Source: Chloranthus sessilifolius (lineage: Eukaryota; Streptophyta; Magnoliopsida; Chloranthales; Chloranthaceae). Taken from it: a stretch of DNA of 64,000 bases. A model generated the notes under the pieces. That model worked only from the letters and a program-made list of their open reading frames with translations, was not told the origin of the DNA and searched no databases. The position numbers and the translations under genes were made by a program. Positions 22,901-34,699 of the stretch are shown here, in pieces (positions within the stretch are counted from its first letter, which is position 1; each line of letters begins with the position of its first letter). The stretch lies in the NCBI GenBank assembly GCA_021018995.1, contig CM037593.1:3376088-3440087 (forward strand). Direction: 5' to 3'.

Positions 22901-25900
22901 TATTGCCTAGATAAACTTATAAGATATATTATATATGCTATTTCACCAAAACAACGTATATTTTTTTTTTGGATGGTAAAAGAAAAACATATCTAATATC
23001 TAAAAGAAAGTTATTGATCAAAAGAATATATATATATATATATATATCTTAAAGAAAATTTTAACGATGATCTATGTTGCTACTGAACAAATGAAACCTT
23101 ATACGAAAAATTGACCAATCAAATCCAATAACAGCCTGAACAAGACTGACTACACCTTTGTCGCATGGTGAAACTTTGAAGTGTCGACACAAGTTCCAAG
23201 AACTAGTATTTCATATTTCTGTTTAAAAAATGTAAAACAAAGACACATGTGACTGGGTTGATAGGAAAGGTGTACAACAAAAGGAAAGGTGTCATGCATT
23301 CAAGAACTAGTGGAGCTGCATTTGACAATCTAACAAAATTTATCAGTGAAAAGTTATAATAAGATTAATGAAAATGAAATTACAGTGGATCGAAGATCCC
23401 GAGCGAGGTCCTTGGCGAAAAAAGATAAAAACAATAAAACTTCAAGGAAAAAACTATGAATAAATTTACAAGTAAACAAGGAAGTAGAGGCATGGACCAT
23501 AGCAGAATAACAATCAGTTCCACCCAATAGGAGAGAGCCATGGCAAGATGCACGACCCACCAAAAGCCATCCATGGTCTTATAGAGGTCTAAGCTGCTCC
23601 CATTCCCGTAGAATATCCTCCAGTGATGATGTGGAGCATTACTAAGCACCACCATAAGAGATCATCAAGCACCAAGTTTCTAATGCGCTGCAGGTACAAA
23701 ACTTCCTATAAAAACACCTCTTCCATTCTTTCCAAATTTCCCAGAAGATTGCTAGTGGAAGCAACATCCACATAATGGCCACATTGTCATCAAAAGCGAT
23801 TTATGACCATTCTGCAAGAATATTAGTGCCGCATTCCCCAAGACATATGGTCAACCCAAAACCAGTAAGGAACAAGTCGCAGACTTGTTTTTGCAAATAG
23901 GCAGGATGGTTTCCTCCTCTTCTCCACGGGAAACACATGTCGTGGAAACCACCTTACCCCTCTTACAAAGCTGAACGCATATTAAGATTCTTTCCTAGGC
24001 CACTTCCCATATGAAAATTTTAACGTTAACGGGGGTCCCCTATTTCCATAACGAACCCAAAGACAATCAATTAGGGATCGTCTCGTCAGGTACTTGTATA
24101 GAGACTTTAAGGTGAAATTTCCTTTTATTTTCCATCGCCACGTCCAGTGTACTTCATGTCACTTATTCAAAAATCCTGGCTAAAGTAGCAGATATGTTCG
24201 AAAAGATCCAAAGAGACTTCTTTGGGAAGGAAAGAGGAGTTGAAAATTTATCACCTTATGGAATGAAAGGATGACCAAGGAGGGTGGTCTTGGGATCAAG
24301 AAAATTGGAGAATGGAACTCTTCCGTGTGAAGCAAATGGTTCTGGAGGTTTGGTGAGGAATCAAACGCTTTATGGAGGAAAATTATCATGAAAAAACATG
24401 GGGTGGATCAATCAGGTTGAGATTGTTTGAACATTAAAAAATATGTAACTAGTAAAGGAATGGTGGCACCCATTTGAAATCAAAGGTTGGGCCACATTAT
24501 AATTTGAGAACAAACTAAGAATGCCAAAGAAGAAGATTAAAGAATGGAAGTAGGAAATGTTTGGAAACCTAAGAATGAGGAATGATGGAGATATTAAATT
24601 CTATTAATTAGTCGGATCTAGTAGATGAAAGTGGGCAATTTTCTGACAAATCTAGCAAGAAAGGAATAAATGGTCTTCAAAATTAAATACCATTCCCTCA
24701 AATTTGTAGAAAACTATTGAGGATCTACGTGGGGGGTGTGCTGCTGGATCCTCGGGAGAGGCGCAGTCGGCGGATGACGTTCTTTTGGAATGGGTATAAA
24801 TAAGACTTCCTTAGGTTCTCACTTTCATTTCCTTTTGAGGTCAATCAACATGATCCTTCCTTGTATTTTTAGTTCTTTTTCTCTTTTTTTTCTTTGGTTT
24901 TCTTTTTGGTGGGGCATCTTGCTCTACCCCCTTAGCTGGTGCAATTTCGTTCTCGTTTAATGGAACTATGGCTTATTGTGATTAATACCAAAATAAAAAG
25001 CTCACACGATGACATGGAAAGAAACAAATTAAAGAATTGCAGTCTATCATTATTGAGGAGTTATTTTGGTGACAAAGATCTCAAACAAGCTCCAAGGTCA
25101 CTCTCCAACAAGGGATTGGGCCAGTAGCCCATGGTTGACGATATTGCAACCTCTAAGATCCCAGGTTCAATCCCAGCTTACCTGTCAAAAATAAATAAAG
25201 AGTAATTTCGGTGACAAAGAACTATAGCTCTATGGTTGGAAGATAAAGATGAGGATATAAAATATGTCTCTCATTGAGGATATAAAATATGTCTTTTAAA
25301 AAATAAACTTGCAAATGACAGAAGGCGAATCAACACCATAAACCATTTTGCAATTAATGGAAGCATGCTGGAAAGAAGTGATGAGGTCAGAAAGAGAGAC
25401 CTTAATTGAATATGATTAGAGCCTATACGAAGGAAGATCTAACAATACCAACATTGGATGGGGTTGATTTTTATAGCATATGTAGTGATGATATGAGAAA
25501 TTTGGAAAATTAATTTTCAGAATGAGAAGGGAAAAAAGGGTGGCGTTTGATGTGATTGGGGAAAAGGTTCCCATACTAGATGGCTTCACTATGGTGAGTT
25601 TTTTCACAAATTTCACCTTTACAACATTATAAACCTAGTCTTGTCGGTAGCTTATACAAAACATTATTTAAGGTGTTATCAGTAAGATTGAGAGTGGTTT
25701 GTGGCATTGTCTCCATTCTTTTTAAAAGAAAGGCAAATTCTTGATGGAATTGTTCTAACCAATGAACCGGTCGATTATACAAGGAGATCGGGTGAACCTG
25801 GACTGATTTGTAAAGTATCAGTTTGATAAAGGGGTTTAGTGTGGAAGATGAGTATTTGTCATCTTCAATATGCGAACAAAGAAATCTTCCTTTGTGAGGT

Positions 25901-27232
25901 GACAACTGGACAAGCCGGCTATGATTAGAAATTTTCAGAAGTGTTTGTTTTAAGGTAAGATTTTGGAAATGTTCAATTGTGAGATTAAGAATGTTACGGA
26001 AAGGATTTCAAACGTTTTGCCATGCAAAATTAAGCAACTCTCTAATCCAATATCTTGGGCAGCCTATGGGTGTTGAGGAGATGTCAATAAACCATTCAGA
26101 TCCCATAGAGTTCAAAGATTTGAAAAAAGTGAGCAGGGCGGAAGAAGAAACATCATCTTTTCAAGAGAAGCATTACTCTAATTAAAGCTTAGCTCAATAA
26201 TCTTCTGGTGCACTACATGGTGTTATTCAAAATCCCTGCTAAGCGTTTGATAGGTTGGAAAAGATCTAAAGGTACTTCCTATAGGAAGGAAACAAGAGTT
26301 GGAATATCTATTTCCTTATAAATTTGAAGGATGTGAAAAAACTAATGGCCGGTCTTGGGATTGGGAGAATTAGAGAAAGAAGCTTGTCCTGACTGGGAAA
26401 AATGGTTATGGAGATTTAATAAATATACTTTACACTAAATATAAACAAATAAAATATAATTATTTTATCATAATTCTCTCTGCTAAAAATATGAGATTTT
26501 TTAAAAATATTTTAATTAGCGTCACAAAATACTTCCATATTAATAAATAAATCATCATCATTGTGCAGTAGATGAGTTTTTTTTTGTGCTTTTTTTTCCA
26601 TCAACAATGACATGGTTTTCAATATTCCCTCATTATTTTAGCTTTGAGGGGGGAAACTCAATTATGCTTTTCCCCATTTCCAACTTTGTGCACGGGAATT
26701 ACAAAGACATTTTTGCAATCCCTTGCACGATATGCATACATTCTTCAAATTGAATATCATGCTTTAGCATCAACTAATATGAAACATTTTCATTATAAAT
26801 GTCAGAAAGTGCACAGCCATAGAAATAAATTATAAAATAAGGTGATGCATAAGATACATTGGCCAAGTGTGAGCAGAATAAAGACAAATTAAACTAATGA
26901 ACATCGTGTAATGCAGCCTCAGAGAGGAAAAGAAGATCAAAGAAGTTCTTTTTATTCTTAGATCATGCTTCAAGAAAGAATTAAATTGTTGTCGAGTATT
27001 AAAGAGGGAAGATATGCAATATCACTCACTCTCCCTAGAAAGAGATCTCCTATCGCCAATGACTCCTGGGCTCCTCGGTTCCCTGACGACCTTATTCAAC
27101 TGTGAGTAAAAACAACAAATAAGTATATCAAAAAATTTGTATGTAAATGCAGAGTTCATATTTTAATAACAAAAACAGCACAAAATATCCATTAAAGGTT
27201 AAAAAGGATAGAGGTAAATAAGAAAACAATAA

Positions 27233-27266
<34 letters not shown>

Positions 27267-30200
27267 CTTTTTAAGGAAAATTTTATATTTTTTCATCAGA
27301 AATTAAGAAAGAATGTAAGTAGTGCTGTCAATGGGTCGGGTCGGCCCCATACCTGACTTGACCAGATTTTTTACCGGGTCAAGTACATAAATTTGACATG
27401 TCAGGTCGGGCATGAGACATCCGACCTGACCTTCGGGTGGGGTCCGGGTCGGGTATTTGCTGGTTCGGGACCCAACCCGAGAATATGTATGTACAAAAAT
27501 ACAAAAAATATGGGTTTTTTTATCAGGTGGGGTCAGGTTCTTGAGTCGGGCATTGGGTCGGGTCGAGTGCACCATCAGGTCACGTTGAGTCGGGTCAGGC
27601 ATTTGCAATTTTCTTATTGGGCAGCCAAATTTTTTACCCGACCCAACCTGTTGGCAGTCCTTAAATGTAAGTCCCCATGTACCGGAGTATTGATAAATTG
27701 AAAATTTGAAAACAGGTAAAGCACAAAGACAATTATTCAAATGAAGTTATACACAGAGCAAAATAACTTCTAGTCCAGGAAAAACTGGTTTGATGTTAAC
27801 AACCCTGGGCAATGATGATTAGTGACTTAGAAAATTAGGAAATGAGTTTTAAATTGTGAACTGAATGGAGTGGGTAAGAACATTAAGGGAAAAAATATTT
27901 TCACATAAAAATATTCAGAAAAGTGCAATTTTGTGGACCAAGAAGGAGCCAATCATACAAAACTATAATCAATGCACGTCATTAATAGATAAAAAGAATT
28001 ATAGAAGTGATGGTCATACCCATTTTCCCATTACTGCATGGTCAAATAAGTGCTAAAGAATTCTAGAAAAACTGACCTTTGAAAAAGTACTTGCAAGATC
28101 ATCAATATCAGATAAAAACCCTGAACCTTCACCCTGCAAATAGAGCGCACACCCTACGTTCAAAATGATGGATCGTGTCCTTATGAAAGAATTGCATGCC
28201 TAGTATCAGCTAATAACAGAGAAGCAGTTGGAAATAAGATACACTAAGTTACATTTACTTTGGTTTTCATGAATAAAAAAAAAAATCGGTATATAGACTA
28301 GACAACATAATTCATGATACTATGCATGGTATCAAAATTCAGCTGATACTGATACTATTGGTTTCGTCGATAACCGACACCGATACAGGTATCGGGGTAG
28401 GATCAGTATCAGTATCGGACTGATACACGTCAGTATCAGCCGATACTGTCTCGATATCGGCCAATACTGACGGATAAATGCTTTTTTTTTTCAATAAAAA
28501 TAAAAATAAAGGATTGACTGATACGGTATCGGCAATAACGTATCTGTATCGGCCGATACGTATTGGTCCAAGATGAACCGATACCTGATACCCAGTTTGA
28601 TAAATCATGATACTATGAAAACTTCAAAACTGGAACTAAGTAATATCCAGGGGCTAACGACTCAGAAACATTTCTTAGGAATATAACTAAACAAGCCTCA
28701 TTTCACAGAAACTCAGTGTCTTTTTGTTTTATCAGTAACTCCAGTGTCCAATTTATCTCAGTTTAGCAATGAGTAAACAAATATTTCCAATAATTTTAAA
28801 ATTCTGCTACAGACAGTTTCAAAAAATGTAAGGCGCACACTAAATCATGACAAAAAATTCCAATCCAGCCTACACTTGCAAACCATCACCCTGCCTCCCA
28901 AAGAACAAGTAGGAGCAATGTTTTACGCACTTGCGGAAGTAAAAAAATATCTTAGGCTTAAAGATTTATTTTAGAATGTAAAAAACATTTCATAGGAATG
29001 ACACTATACAGACCTCATTCCACAGAAAGTTGGTGACTGTTTTTTTAATCGGTAACTCAAGTGTAAAAAATTTCTCAGTTCATGCAGTGAGAAAATAAGA
29101 TTTCCAGTTATTTTAAAATTTTGCTACAGGTAGTTTCAAAAAAGTGTGTAAGACGCATACACTGAATCATAACAAATAATTCCAATTCAGCTTATAATTT
29201 CTAGCCATCACACACCCTCACAAAGAACATGTAGAAGCAATGTTTTACACTCTTCCTGAAGGAGAAAATAAATTATGATCTAAGATTTGTTTTACAATGT
29301 AACAGAAACTACAAAAAAGAAGAGAAAGATAAAGAATTCACCAGCCACCCAACATTGGCCAAACAAAAAGGGTAAAAACTAAATGCCAATAAAAAAGTAA
29401 TAATAATAGTAATAGTAAGGAAAAAGGTTGTGTGCCCCAACGTTATATAGTGACTGTTGCCCCAATAGTCCACGTGGCACCCAAAACCTGTTTTGGTGCC
29501 ACGGGGACCAAGGTTGGGTGGTTTAGATCTAAAAAAAGTTCAAAAACTCATCTCCACCGTGTTTTAATTTTAGCCTTGAAATTTGGGCCATTTAAATCAG
29601 TCAATATTTGCCTTTTATCTTTAAAAAAAAATTGATCTACACGATACACTTCAGTTCCATGTGGACTTCAGTTCCATGTGGCACCAAAACTGTGTTTTAG
29701 GTACCACACGGATGTTGTTATATGGTTAGTATTGTTGTCAAATGGCTCAATTTCGCTTAAGCGATTTGGCTCAATTTCGCTTAAACGAATCGCTTAATCG
29801 CTTAAGCCATAGCGTACTTTTTTCTTTTTCTTTTTCAAAAAAAATTAAAAAATTAAAAATTAATAAAAATAAATTAACAATAAGTATTCAAGTCTCTAGA
29901 AGGAAAAAATAATCATTCTTGCATTTAAAAAGAAGTTTTACATACTAATATTCAAAATTATAACTTTAATTTTGATACTGAGTACCAGCATCGTCTACTT
30001 TAGGTCGTTGATGGTGTAGATCTATCATCTTCATAATCATCTTCCATATAGCCTTCTAAAAGAACATCTTGATCATGTTTTTTTCTAGAACCCTTGTCCA
30101 TATACTCCATTATTTCCTTTCGAATTTCCGGAATAGCTTCTCTACAAGCCCTAGCATTTGATCCGGCTCCATAAGCAAGATGTTGTTTATGACAATTTAA

Positions 30201-33200
30201 TATAACTAAGTTAATAACAATTTAATTCACTACAAAAAGGATTACAAAGCATAAAATAAATAATAATAATAAATTAGACAGGAAAGATGGGAGGAGATTG
30301 GGAGTAAAGAATGGAGATTCGAGAGAAAGTTAAAGCCAAAATAGTTGTGTGAGGAGTAGAGGACCCAACCCACCATTTTATACAGGCAATGGGACCTCAA
30401 AAAGCAAAAAAAAAAAAAAAATTAAGCGTTTGGAGTATTATGTCATGGCATACTAATGATGCGATCGCATAAGCCATCATGGCTTATGCGAATTGATGGC
30501 ATAAAACCGCTTAAGCGATCGCTTATGACAACTATCGATTACCGTATAACATTGGGGCTCGGTTTTCAGATGTGTATCGCTATCGTCCAAGATTTAGGCC
30601 ATGCTTCTAATAATAATGATAACAATAATAACAACAACTATATAAATAATAGAGAAATTAATTTGTGCAAAACCAAAATCAAATTTATTGTCATAGGAGA
30701 TACATGAACAATGAGATAACAATAAATTCATAGCAATAGACTTATAACATGATATAAGGATCTAAGGTTCGGTTGTCCTCAACTCAAGTCAGTAAAATAG
30801 ATGTAACCCCCACCCTCATGGTCATACTTCAGGTAGAACTGGTGAAATAAATAGTTGTCAGCAGCCACATAAAAATTGTTTCCAACCATAAGAAAGCAAA
30901 ATGTCATCATTCCAACTTACCAACAATAAAGGAAACATAAAGGAAACAACTGAAGTTGTTTTTCAGTTGTAGATATAGGAAACATAAAATATATAAATAT
31001 TAAATAAACAAAAAAAGACACATGTGAAATAGATTTACACTTGAATTTCAACCATAACGAGATGGGACCTTCAAAGATGAATGTAAAGAAAACTAGAGAA
31101 TCTAAAGGAAGAAAGATTAAACAAATGGAAACTTGGTGGTGGAATGAACAGGTAACTTGTCTAACTATGTGCGGAGAGACGAGTGACTTCCCTATTGGAG
31201 TTGGGCTGCATCAAGAGTCTGCCTTGAGCCCTTATTTGCTTGCCTAGAGCATGTATGCGTTAGCCATAGATATACAAGAAGAGATTCCACGGTACATGTT
31301 ATTTGTGGATGATGCGGTACTCATAGCCCAAACAAGGAATCAAATAAATGATAAGTTGGGACTATGAAACAGGTCTTCGAATCAAGAGGTTTGAAAATTA
31401 ACAGAACAAATACGAAATACATTGAGTGCCAATTTATGATAGCCTGGATGAGAATTTAGTTTAAATAAAAAACAATCTAGTGTCACATTGACATAGATTT
31501 CGCTATTTAGGCTCTACTTTACAATTAGATCACGGACTTGAAGATGATGTCTCAAATAGGGTTAATGAAGGGTGGATGAAATGGAGACAAGAAAGCGAAG
31601 TATTGTGCAATCCAAGAATTCTACTTCAATTGAAGGGATATTTTTATCAGATGGAGGTAAGACCTGCCATACTCTATGGCGCAGAATGTTGCGCTACGAG
31701 GAAGAAACAAGAAGACATAGTACATGTGGCTAAGTTGTGTATGCTAAGATGGATGTGTAGTGAAACAAGGAAGGATAAGATTAGAAACGAGTACATTAGA
31801 AGAGATTTTGATGGTAGAACCTATGGAGGTCAAAATTTTGAATTGTTGGTTAAGGTGGTTGGGACATGTCTATCAAAGACCACAAGCAGACCTTATATGA
31901 AGGCTTAAGACACTACAACACAAGAAAGTAAGAGAAGAGGCCACTGATGACTTGGAGGGAAGCAGTAAGAACGGACATGAAAGATTGTAATGTTGTAGAG
32001 AGCTTAAGAATAATTAGATATGAGTGGAGAAATAGGACTCGCAAAGCCAACCCCAAATAGATGGGATAAGGCAATGATGATGGTGATGGTGATGGTGATG
32101 GTGATCCCGAACAACTTATGCAATTAAACATTCCATCTAGAAAATTCAAAAAAAAAATGTCGCAAAACTGCAAAAAATGATTTGCTAAAACCTCAAAATG
32201 CACAAAGAATTGATTGGTTTCAGCCAACAAGTCACTTTCAAGAAGAAAAAGAATAAGAAAGAAAATTAAGCCAGTCTACTCAAAATGAACATAGGAACGA
32301 CACAAAGATGAATTCATGAAAATTTTATGCAATTAAACTGATTCCATCTAGCAAATTCAAAAAAAAAAAAGATATCACAAAACTCCAAAAAAATGATTTG
32401 CTAAAATCTCAAAACGCATAAAGAATTGATTGACTTCAGCCAACGAGACTTTCAAGCAGAAAAAAGAAAAACAACGAAAATCAAACAGTCTATTCAAAAT
32501 GAACATAGGAATAATACAAAGATAAATTCATAGCATTAAATCAGTATATGGGGGACAAAAATTCATGTGTGATTCAGTGTTGGGAAGAAAATATCAAAAG
32601 AAAATTACAAATATGAATCACAATCTGAGTAAACTTGTCCGGGCATAATCTTTGAGGTAAAAAAAAATGTCACCTCTTCCCTATCCCCGTGAAAAGAGTT
32701 ATATTCGTCATTATCAACCCCAACTGATTGAGTGTCTTCTTCTTCCTCTTCTAATCCCCCCAATTCAACTTCCTCCAATAGAGCCTTACCAAAGAATGCA
32801 TATTGGGAAGCATCAAAAAGGGCATTTTCTGAGATGACAACATAAAAAACAGTAAGTCATAGCACAGAATAAAAATTTCTCAGACTTATATTTTCATCCT
32901 CATAATTGGAAATGAGGCATAGAGAGAAAGGGTGATTCCTGCTTGTTGCTAAGGATCCACACCACGAATAAAATAATATAAATTCATTCACAAATTATGG
33001 TAGATAGATAAATTAGTACAAGAGAAAATAAATAAGCCCTACTGCATTAACACTTCACAAAATGGAAAAAATTATATCCTATTTTAGACCAGCTAAAAAC
33101 AATGTAACCCGATAAATTAACAAACAACGGAATAAAACGTAGATTGACCCCAAGTGTCACCGCTGGCACCAGGGTCTGGTGCCTAATACCAGCTCTTAAA

Positions 33201-34595
33201 AGAGTGGCATCACAATATGTACCAGCCACCCAGCAGTCTGATACATATCATGCAATCTAATGCGGAACTTTAAAATGATTAAAAGATCAAGAAAAACAAT
33301 AACTCTGTGTGTGTGTGGATATATACATATATATATATACACTGCAAATTATAAAAATTAAAATCCATGCAGCATGTACATGTTCACACCACACATACAC
33401 ATGAATTGGGGCATTAGCAGTTATGAGTACCATACTGTTAGGCATAAAAACTGGTTAACACCAGCCAGGCCAGGTGACGCTAAAAACTATGCAGCAGAAA
33501 CATGAAAACATTTCTTAAATACATTTTTTGCTCCAATCAACATCTCTAATATTTATGATGCACAAGGAAAAACAATCAATGGGCAGTTTCGGCGCACTCT
33601 CTCTTTGGCTGAGGATGCTAGTATAAAGGATTGATGAGGAGCATTAAACAATCAGCTGCACTAATCTACCGTGACCCTTCTGGACTCATTTCTTCTCCTT
33701 GTAGCTGCTTCCAGTCTCATTGGCTAAATAGCTCATTTAGCTTCTTCCTGTACCTGTTCTCACTGTTACAAGTGTTCATATATTTTTATTGCTAATAAAA
33801 CAAATGTTCAGCTATTTAGTTTCATAGCTGACACGCCAAATAGGGGGACGAAAGGATTCGCTCGGGGACCAGAGGGTTGCAGAGTCCTTACGATGTCTTC
33901 GTCACCAGCATCGATAGAAATTAATAACATAAATGCAACGTCCGTGTATCAAAAAATTACATAAAACAAGCATTACTCAGGGGAGCTGAGCTGGGTTCCC
34001 ATCTGTAGGAAATGCATGGGAAATCCACACAGCAAAACGAGGCCGAGTTAGTGACCCATATAATAGGCCATCATTTCGCTTTGGTTCAGACAATAAAAAG
34101 CTTTGATGGCAAGCCTAAATCCAATTAGCTCTAAATCTCAACCAAATTAGGCCAAATGAACCCTAAATCTCGATCATACACATTATAATTCCACAATTCC
34201 TCTAACAATACAATACAAAACAAAACAACAGGTAATCAGCTCAAATAAAAATAATAATAATAACAAAAATCCACCTCTAACAAATCATACAACACAGATG
34301 CCTAAAAAAAACAGTAATCCAACTTTTTCATTAAACGAACTCAATCAAACAGTAACTTCACAAACCAAATAAACAAATAAAAATAAAATACATTACACAC
34401 CAAATCAGGGAACTAAAACTAGAGCTAGAATTAGCCTTTTTCGCAGATTAAAGAAATAAATAAAATAAAAAAGAAACAAAGATCAAGAGATAAACACCGA
34501 GATCGAAGCGCACCAGAGGAAACACAACCAGTGAATTGATGATCGGGATAAGGGTATTGTTGAGTATGATCACTCAAACCCTCAAACCCGTCCAT
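19968..34595 (-). CDS. PAT1: Protein PAT1 homologue, mRNA decapping activator (5 exons)
   Basis: Deduced coding exons on the minus strand: 34595-34514, 32828-32674, 28133-28077, 27099-27030 and 22009-19968. Phases agree and give 801 aa. The N-terminus carries [14 protein letters not shown] (about 29-42) and [13 protein letters not shown], the conserved plant PAT1 head. Exons 3-4 encode [14 protein letters not shown] and [16 protein letters not shown]. The last exon has a Pro/His/Ser-rich linker, then [13 protein letters not shown] and [16 protein letters not shown], and the helical C-terminal PAT1 domain (about 520-800). The family bridges Dhh1/RH-type helicase, the LSM1-7 ring and decapping enzymes in P bodies to trigger 5'-3' mRNA decay. 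The exon 1 donor G|GTGCGC is the least certain junction; an upstream G|GTTGTG has the same phase. Introns of 5.0, 1.0, 4.5 and 1.7 kb are full of transposon remnants. Confidence 0.9.
23390..24000 (-). mobile_element. LINE zf-RVT fragment in PAT1 intron 4
   Basis: The minus strand reads [18 protein letters not shown] near 23700-23770, matching the WxIWxERN block that follows LINE reverse transcriptase. Frames are broken. The strand is the same as PAT1. Confidence 0.5.
24150..26420 (+). mobile_element. Degenerate LINE pieces in PAT1 intron 4
   Basis: Around 24190-24410 the plus strand, with frameshifts, reads [10 protein letters not shown] and [12 protein letters not shown]. Around 25640-25850 it reads [20 protein letters not shown] and LICKV, a reverse transcriptase segment. 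Around 25980-26090 [21 protein letters not shown] follows. The order (3' part, SINE, 5' part) shows at least two damaged copies. The segment 24750-24990 looks like a LINE 3' end. Many stops; inactive. Confidence 0.6.
25115..25200 (+). mobile_element. tRNA-derived SINE
   Basis: TAGCCCATGG at 25124-25133 fits a pol III A box and GGTTCAATCC at 25163-25172 a B box, followed by CTTACCTGTC and an A-rich tail AAAAATAAATAAAG. It lies between LINE pieces and is similar to the fragment at 9903-9970. Confidence 0.55.
27235..27265 (+). repeat. (AT)n microsatellite
   Basis: AT run in PAT1 intron 3, about 50 bp from the hAT MITE at 27320. Confidence 0.9.
27320..27663. mobile_element. GGGTCGGG-family hAT MITE with perfect 8-bp target duplication
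   Basis: AATGTAAG flanks the element at 27312-27319 and 27664-27671. Ends: TAGTGCTGTCAATGGGTCGG on the left, TAAGGACTGCCAACAGGTTG as reverse complement of the right. The interior is packed with GGGTCGGG/CCCGACCC motifs on both strands. The 8-bp duplication and end type fit the hAT superfamily. It sits in PAT1 intron 3 and has no coding capacity. Confidence 0.88.
28325..28609. mobile_element. TATCGG-family hAT MITE with perfect 8-bp target duplication
   Basis: ATACTATG flanks it at 28317-28324 and 28610-28617. The left end is CATGGTATCAAAATTC; the right end, reversed, is CATGATTTATCAAAC. The interior consists of GATACGTATCGG, TATCGGCCGATAC and TATCAGTATCGG repeats. It lies in PAT1 intron 2. 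Confidence 0.88.
28664..29265. repeat. Tandem duplication of about 320 bp in PAT1 intron 2
   Basis: Copy 1 (28664-28942) and copy 2 (28983-29265) share, in order, TTTCTTAGGAAT/TTTCATAGGAAT, CCTCATTYCACAGAAA, TCTCAGTT, CAGTTTCAAAAA/TAGTTTCAAAAA and GCAATGTTTTACRC. They have diverged by substitutions and small indels. Function unknown; probably old intron duplication. Confidence 0.75.
29729..30535. mobile_element. hAT-derived element with CGCTTAAGCG ends and a transposase scrap
   Basis: The ends share GTTGTCA(T/A)A followed by clusters of GCTTAAGCGATCGC-like palindromes at 29745-29815 and 30420-30535. Between them the minus strand (30200-30010) reads [20 protein letters not shown] and [20 protein letters not shown]. 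This resembles the region after the BED zinc finger in plant hAT transposases. The rest of the transposase is missing. Confidence 0.6.
30010..30200 (-). pseudogene. hAT transposase (BED-finger flank) fragment
   Basis: About 60 codons without a stop: [26 protein letters not shown], then an acidic stretch [16 protein letters not shown]. The text matches the linker between the BED zinc finger and the catalytic part of plant hAT proteins. No start codon, no catalytic region and no evidence of expression. Confidence 0.5.
31040..32105 (+). mobile_element. Degenerate LINE reverse transcriptase, 3' part, in PAT1 intron 2
   Basis: Pieces in several plus-strand frames read [18 protein letters not shown] (31190), [15 protein letters not shown] (31298-31342), [12 protein letters not shown] (31573), [12 protein letters not shown] and [19 protein letters not shown] (to 31806). 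This is the conserved plant reverse-transcriptase order; the catalytic box reads FVDD in place of FADD. It ends with CCAACCCCAAATAGATGGGA and a TGATGG microsatellite at 32078-32105. A shorter copy lies at 50880-51410. Confidence 0.75.
32117..32540. repeat. Tandem duplication of about 212 bp next to the LINE end
   Basis: Copy 1 (about 32117-32310) and copy 2 (about 32330-32540) share CAATTAAAC, TTCCATCTAG, AAATGATTTGCTAAAA, AAGAATTGATTG, TTCAGCCAAC and AAAATGAACATAGGAA. It lies in PAT1 intron 2 between the LINE and exon 2. Confidence 0.75.
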
Positions 34596-34599
34596 TTAT

Positions 34600-34617
34600 C
34601 TCTCTCTCTCTCTCTCC
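34600..34617 (-). repeat. (GA)n tract in the PAT1 leader
   Basis: A GA run immediately upstream of the ATG on the minus strand (CT on plus), comparable to the CT tract in the HSP70-17 leader. Confidence 0.85.
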
Positions 34618-34653
34618 TCTTTCTCTCACTACGATAAAACCTAGATTTGAACG

Positions 34654-34694
34654 GGAGAAGAAAACCCTAGACAAGTCCAAGGGTTTTCTTCTCC
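34654..34694 (-). promoter_or_regulatory. Perfect 15-bp hairpin upstream of the PAT1 start codon
   Basis: GGAGAAGAAAACCCT at 34654-34668 and its exact inverse AGGGTTTTCTTCTCC at 34680-34694 enclose an 11-base loop. The hairpin lies 59-99 bases before the ATG on the transcribed strand, so it is probably in the 5' UTR. Each arm contains a telo-box-like AAACCCT. A leader hairpin could slow scanning; whether it is inside the transcript is not shown. Confidence 0.6.
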
Positions 34695-34699
34695 GAAGC

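Larger units (their letters stand above)
29430..30575. mobile_element. MITE interrupted by a second element
   Basis: The left end GCCCCAACGTTATATAGT (near 29434) and the reverse complement of the right end, GCCCCAATGTTATACGGT (ending near 30562), are inverted repeats. Left-arm text GTGGCACCCAAAAC is mirrored by ATGTGGCACCAAAAC near 29675. A hAT-derived element at 29729-30535 splits it. Confidence 0.55.

Noticed and set aside
28317-28617. CRISPR-like or satellite array made of TATCGG repeats
   Set aside because: Spacing is irregular, motifs occur on both strands, and flanking 8-bp duplications show a discrete MITE in a plant nucleus.
31040-32105. Functional reverse transcriptase or domesticated gene
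   Set aside because: Multiple stops and frameshifts, catalytic box altered to FVDD, no intact ORF.
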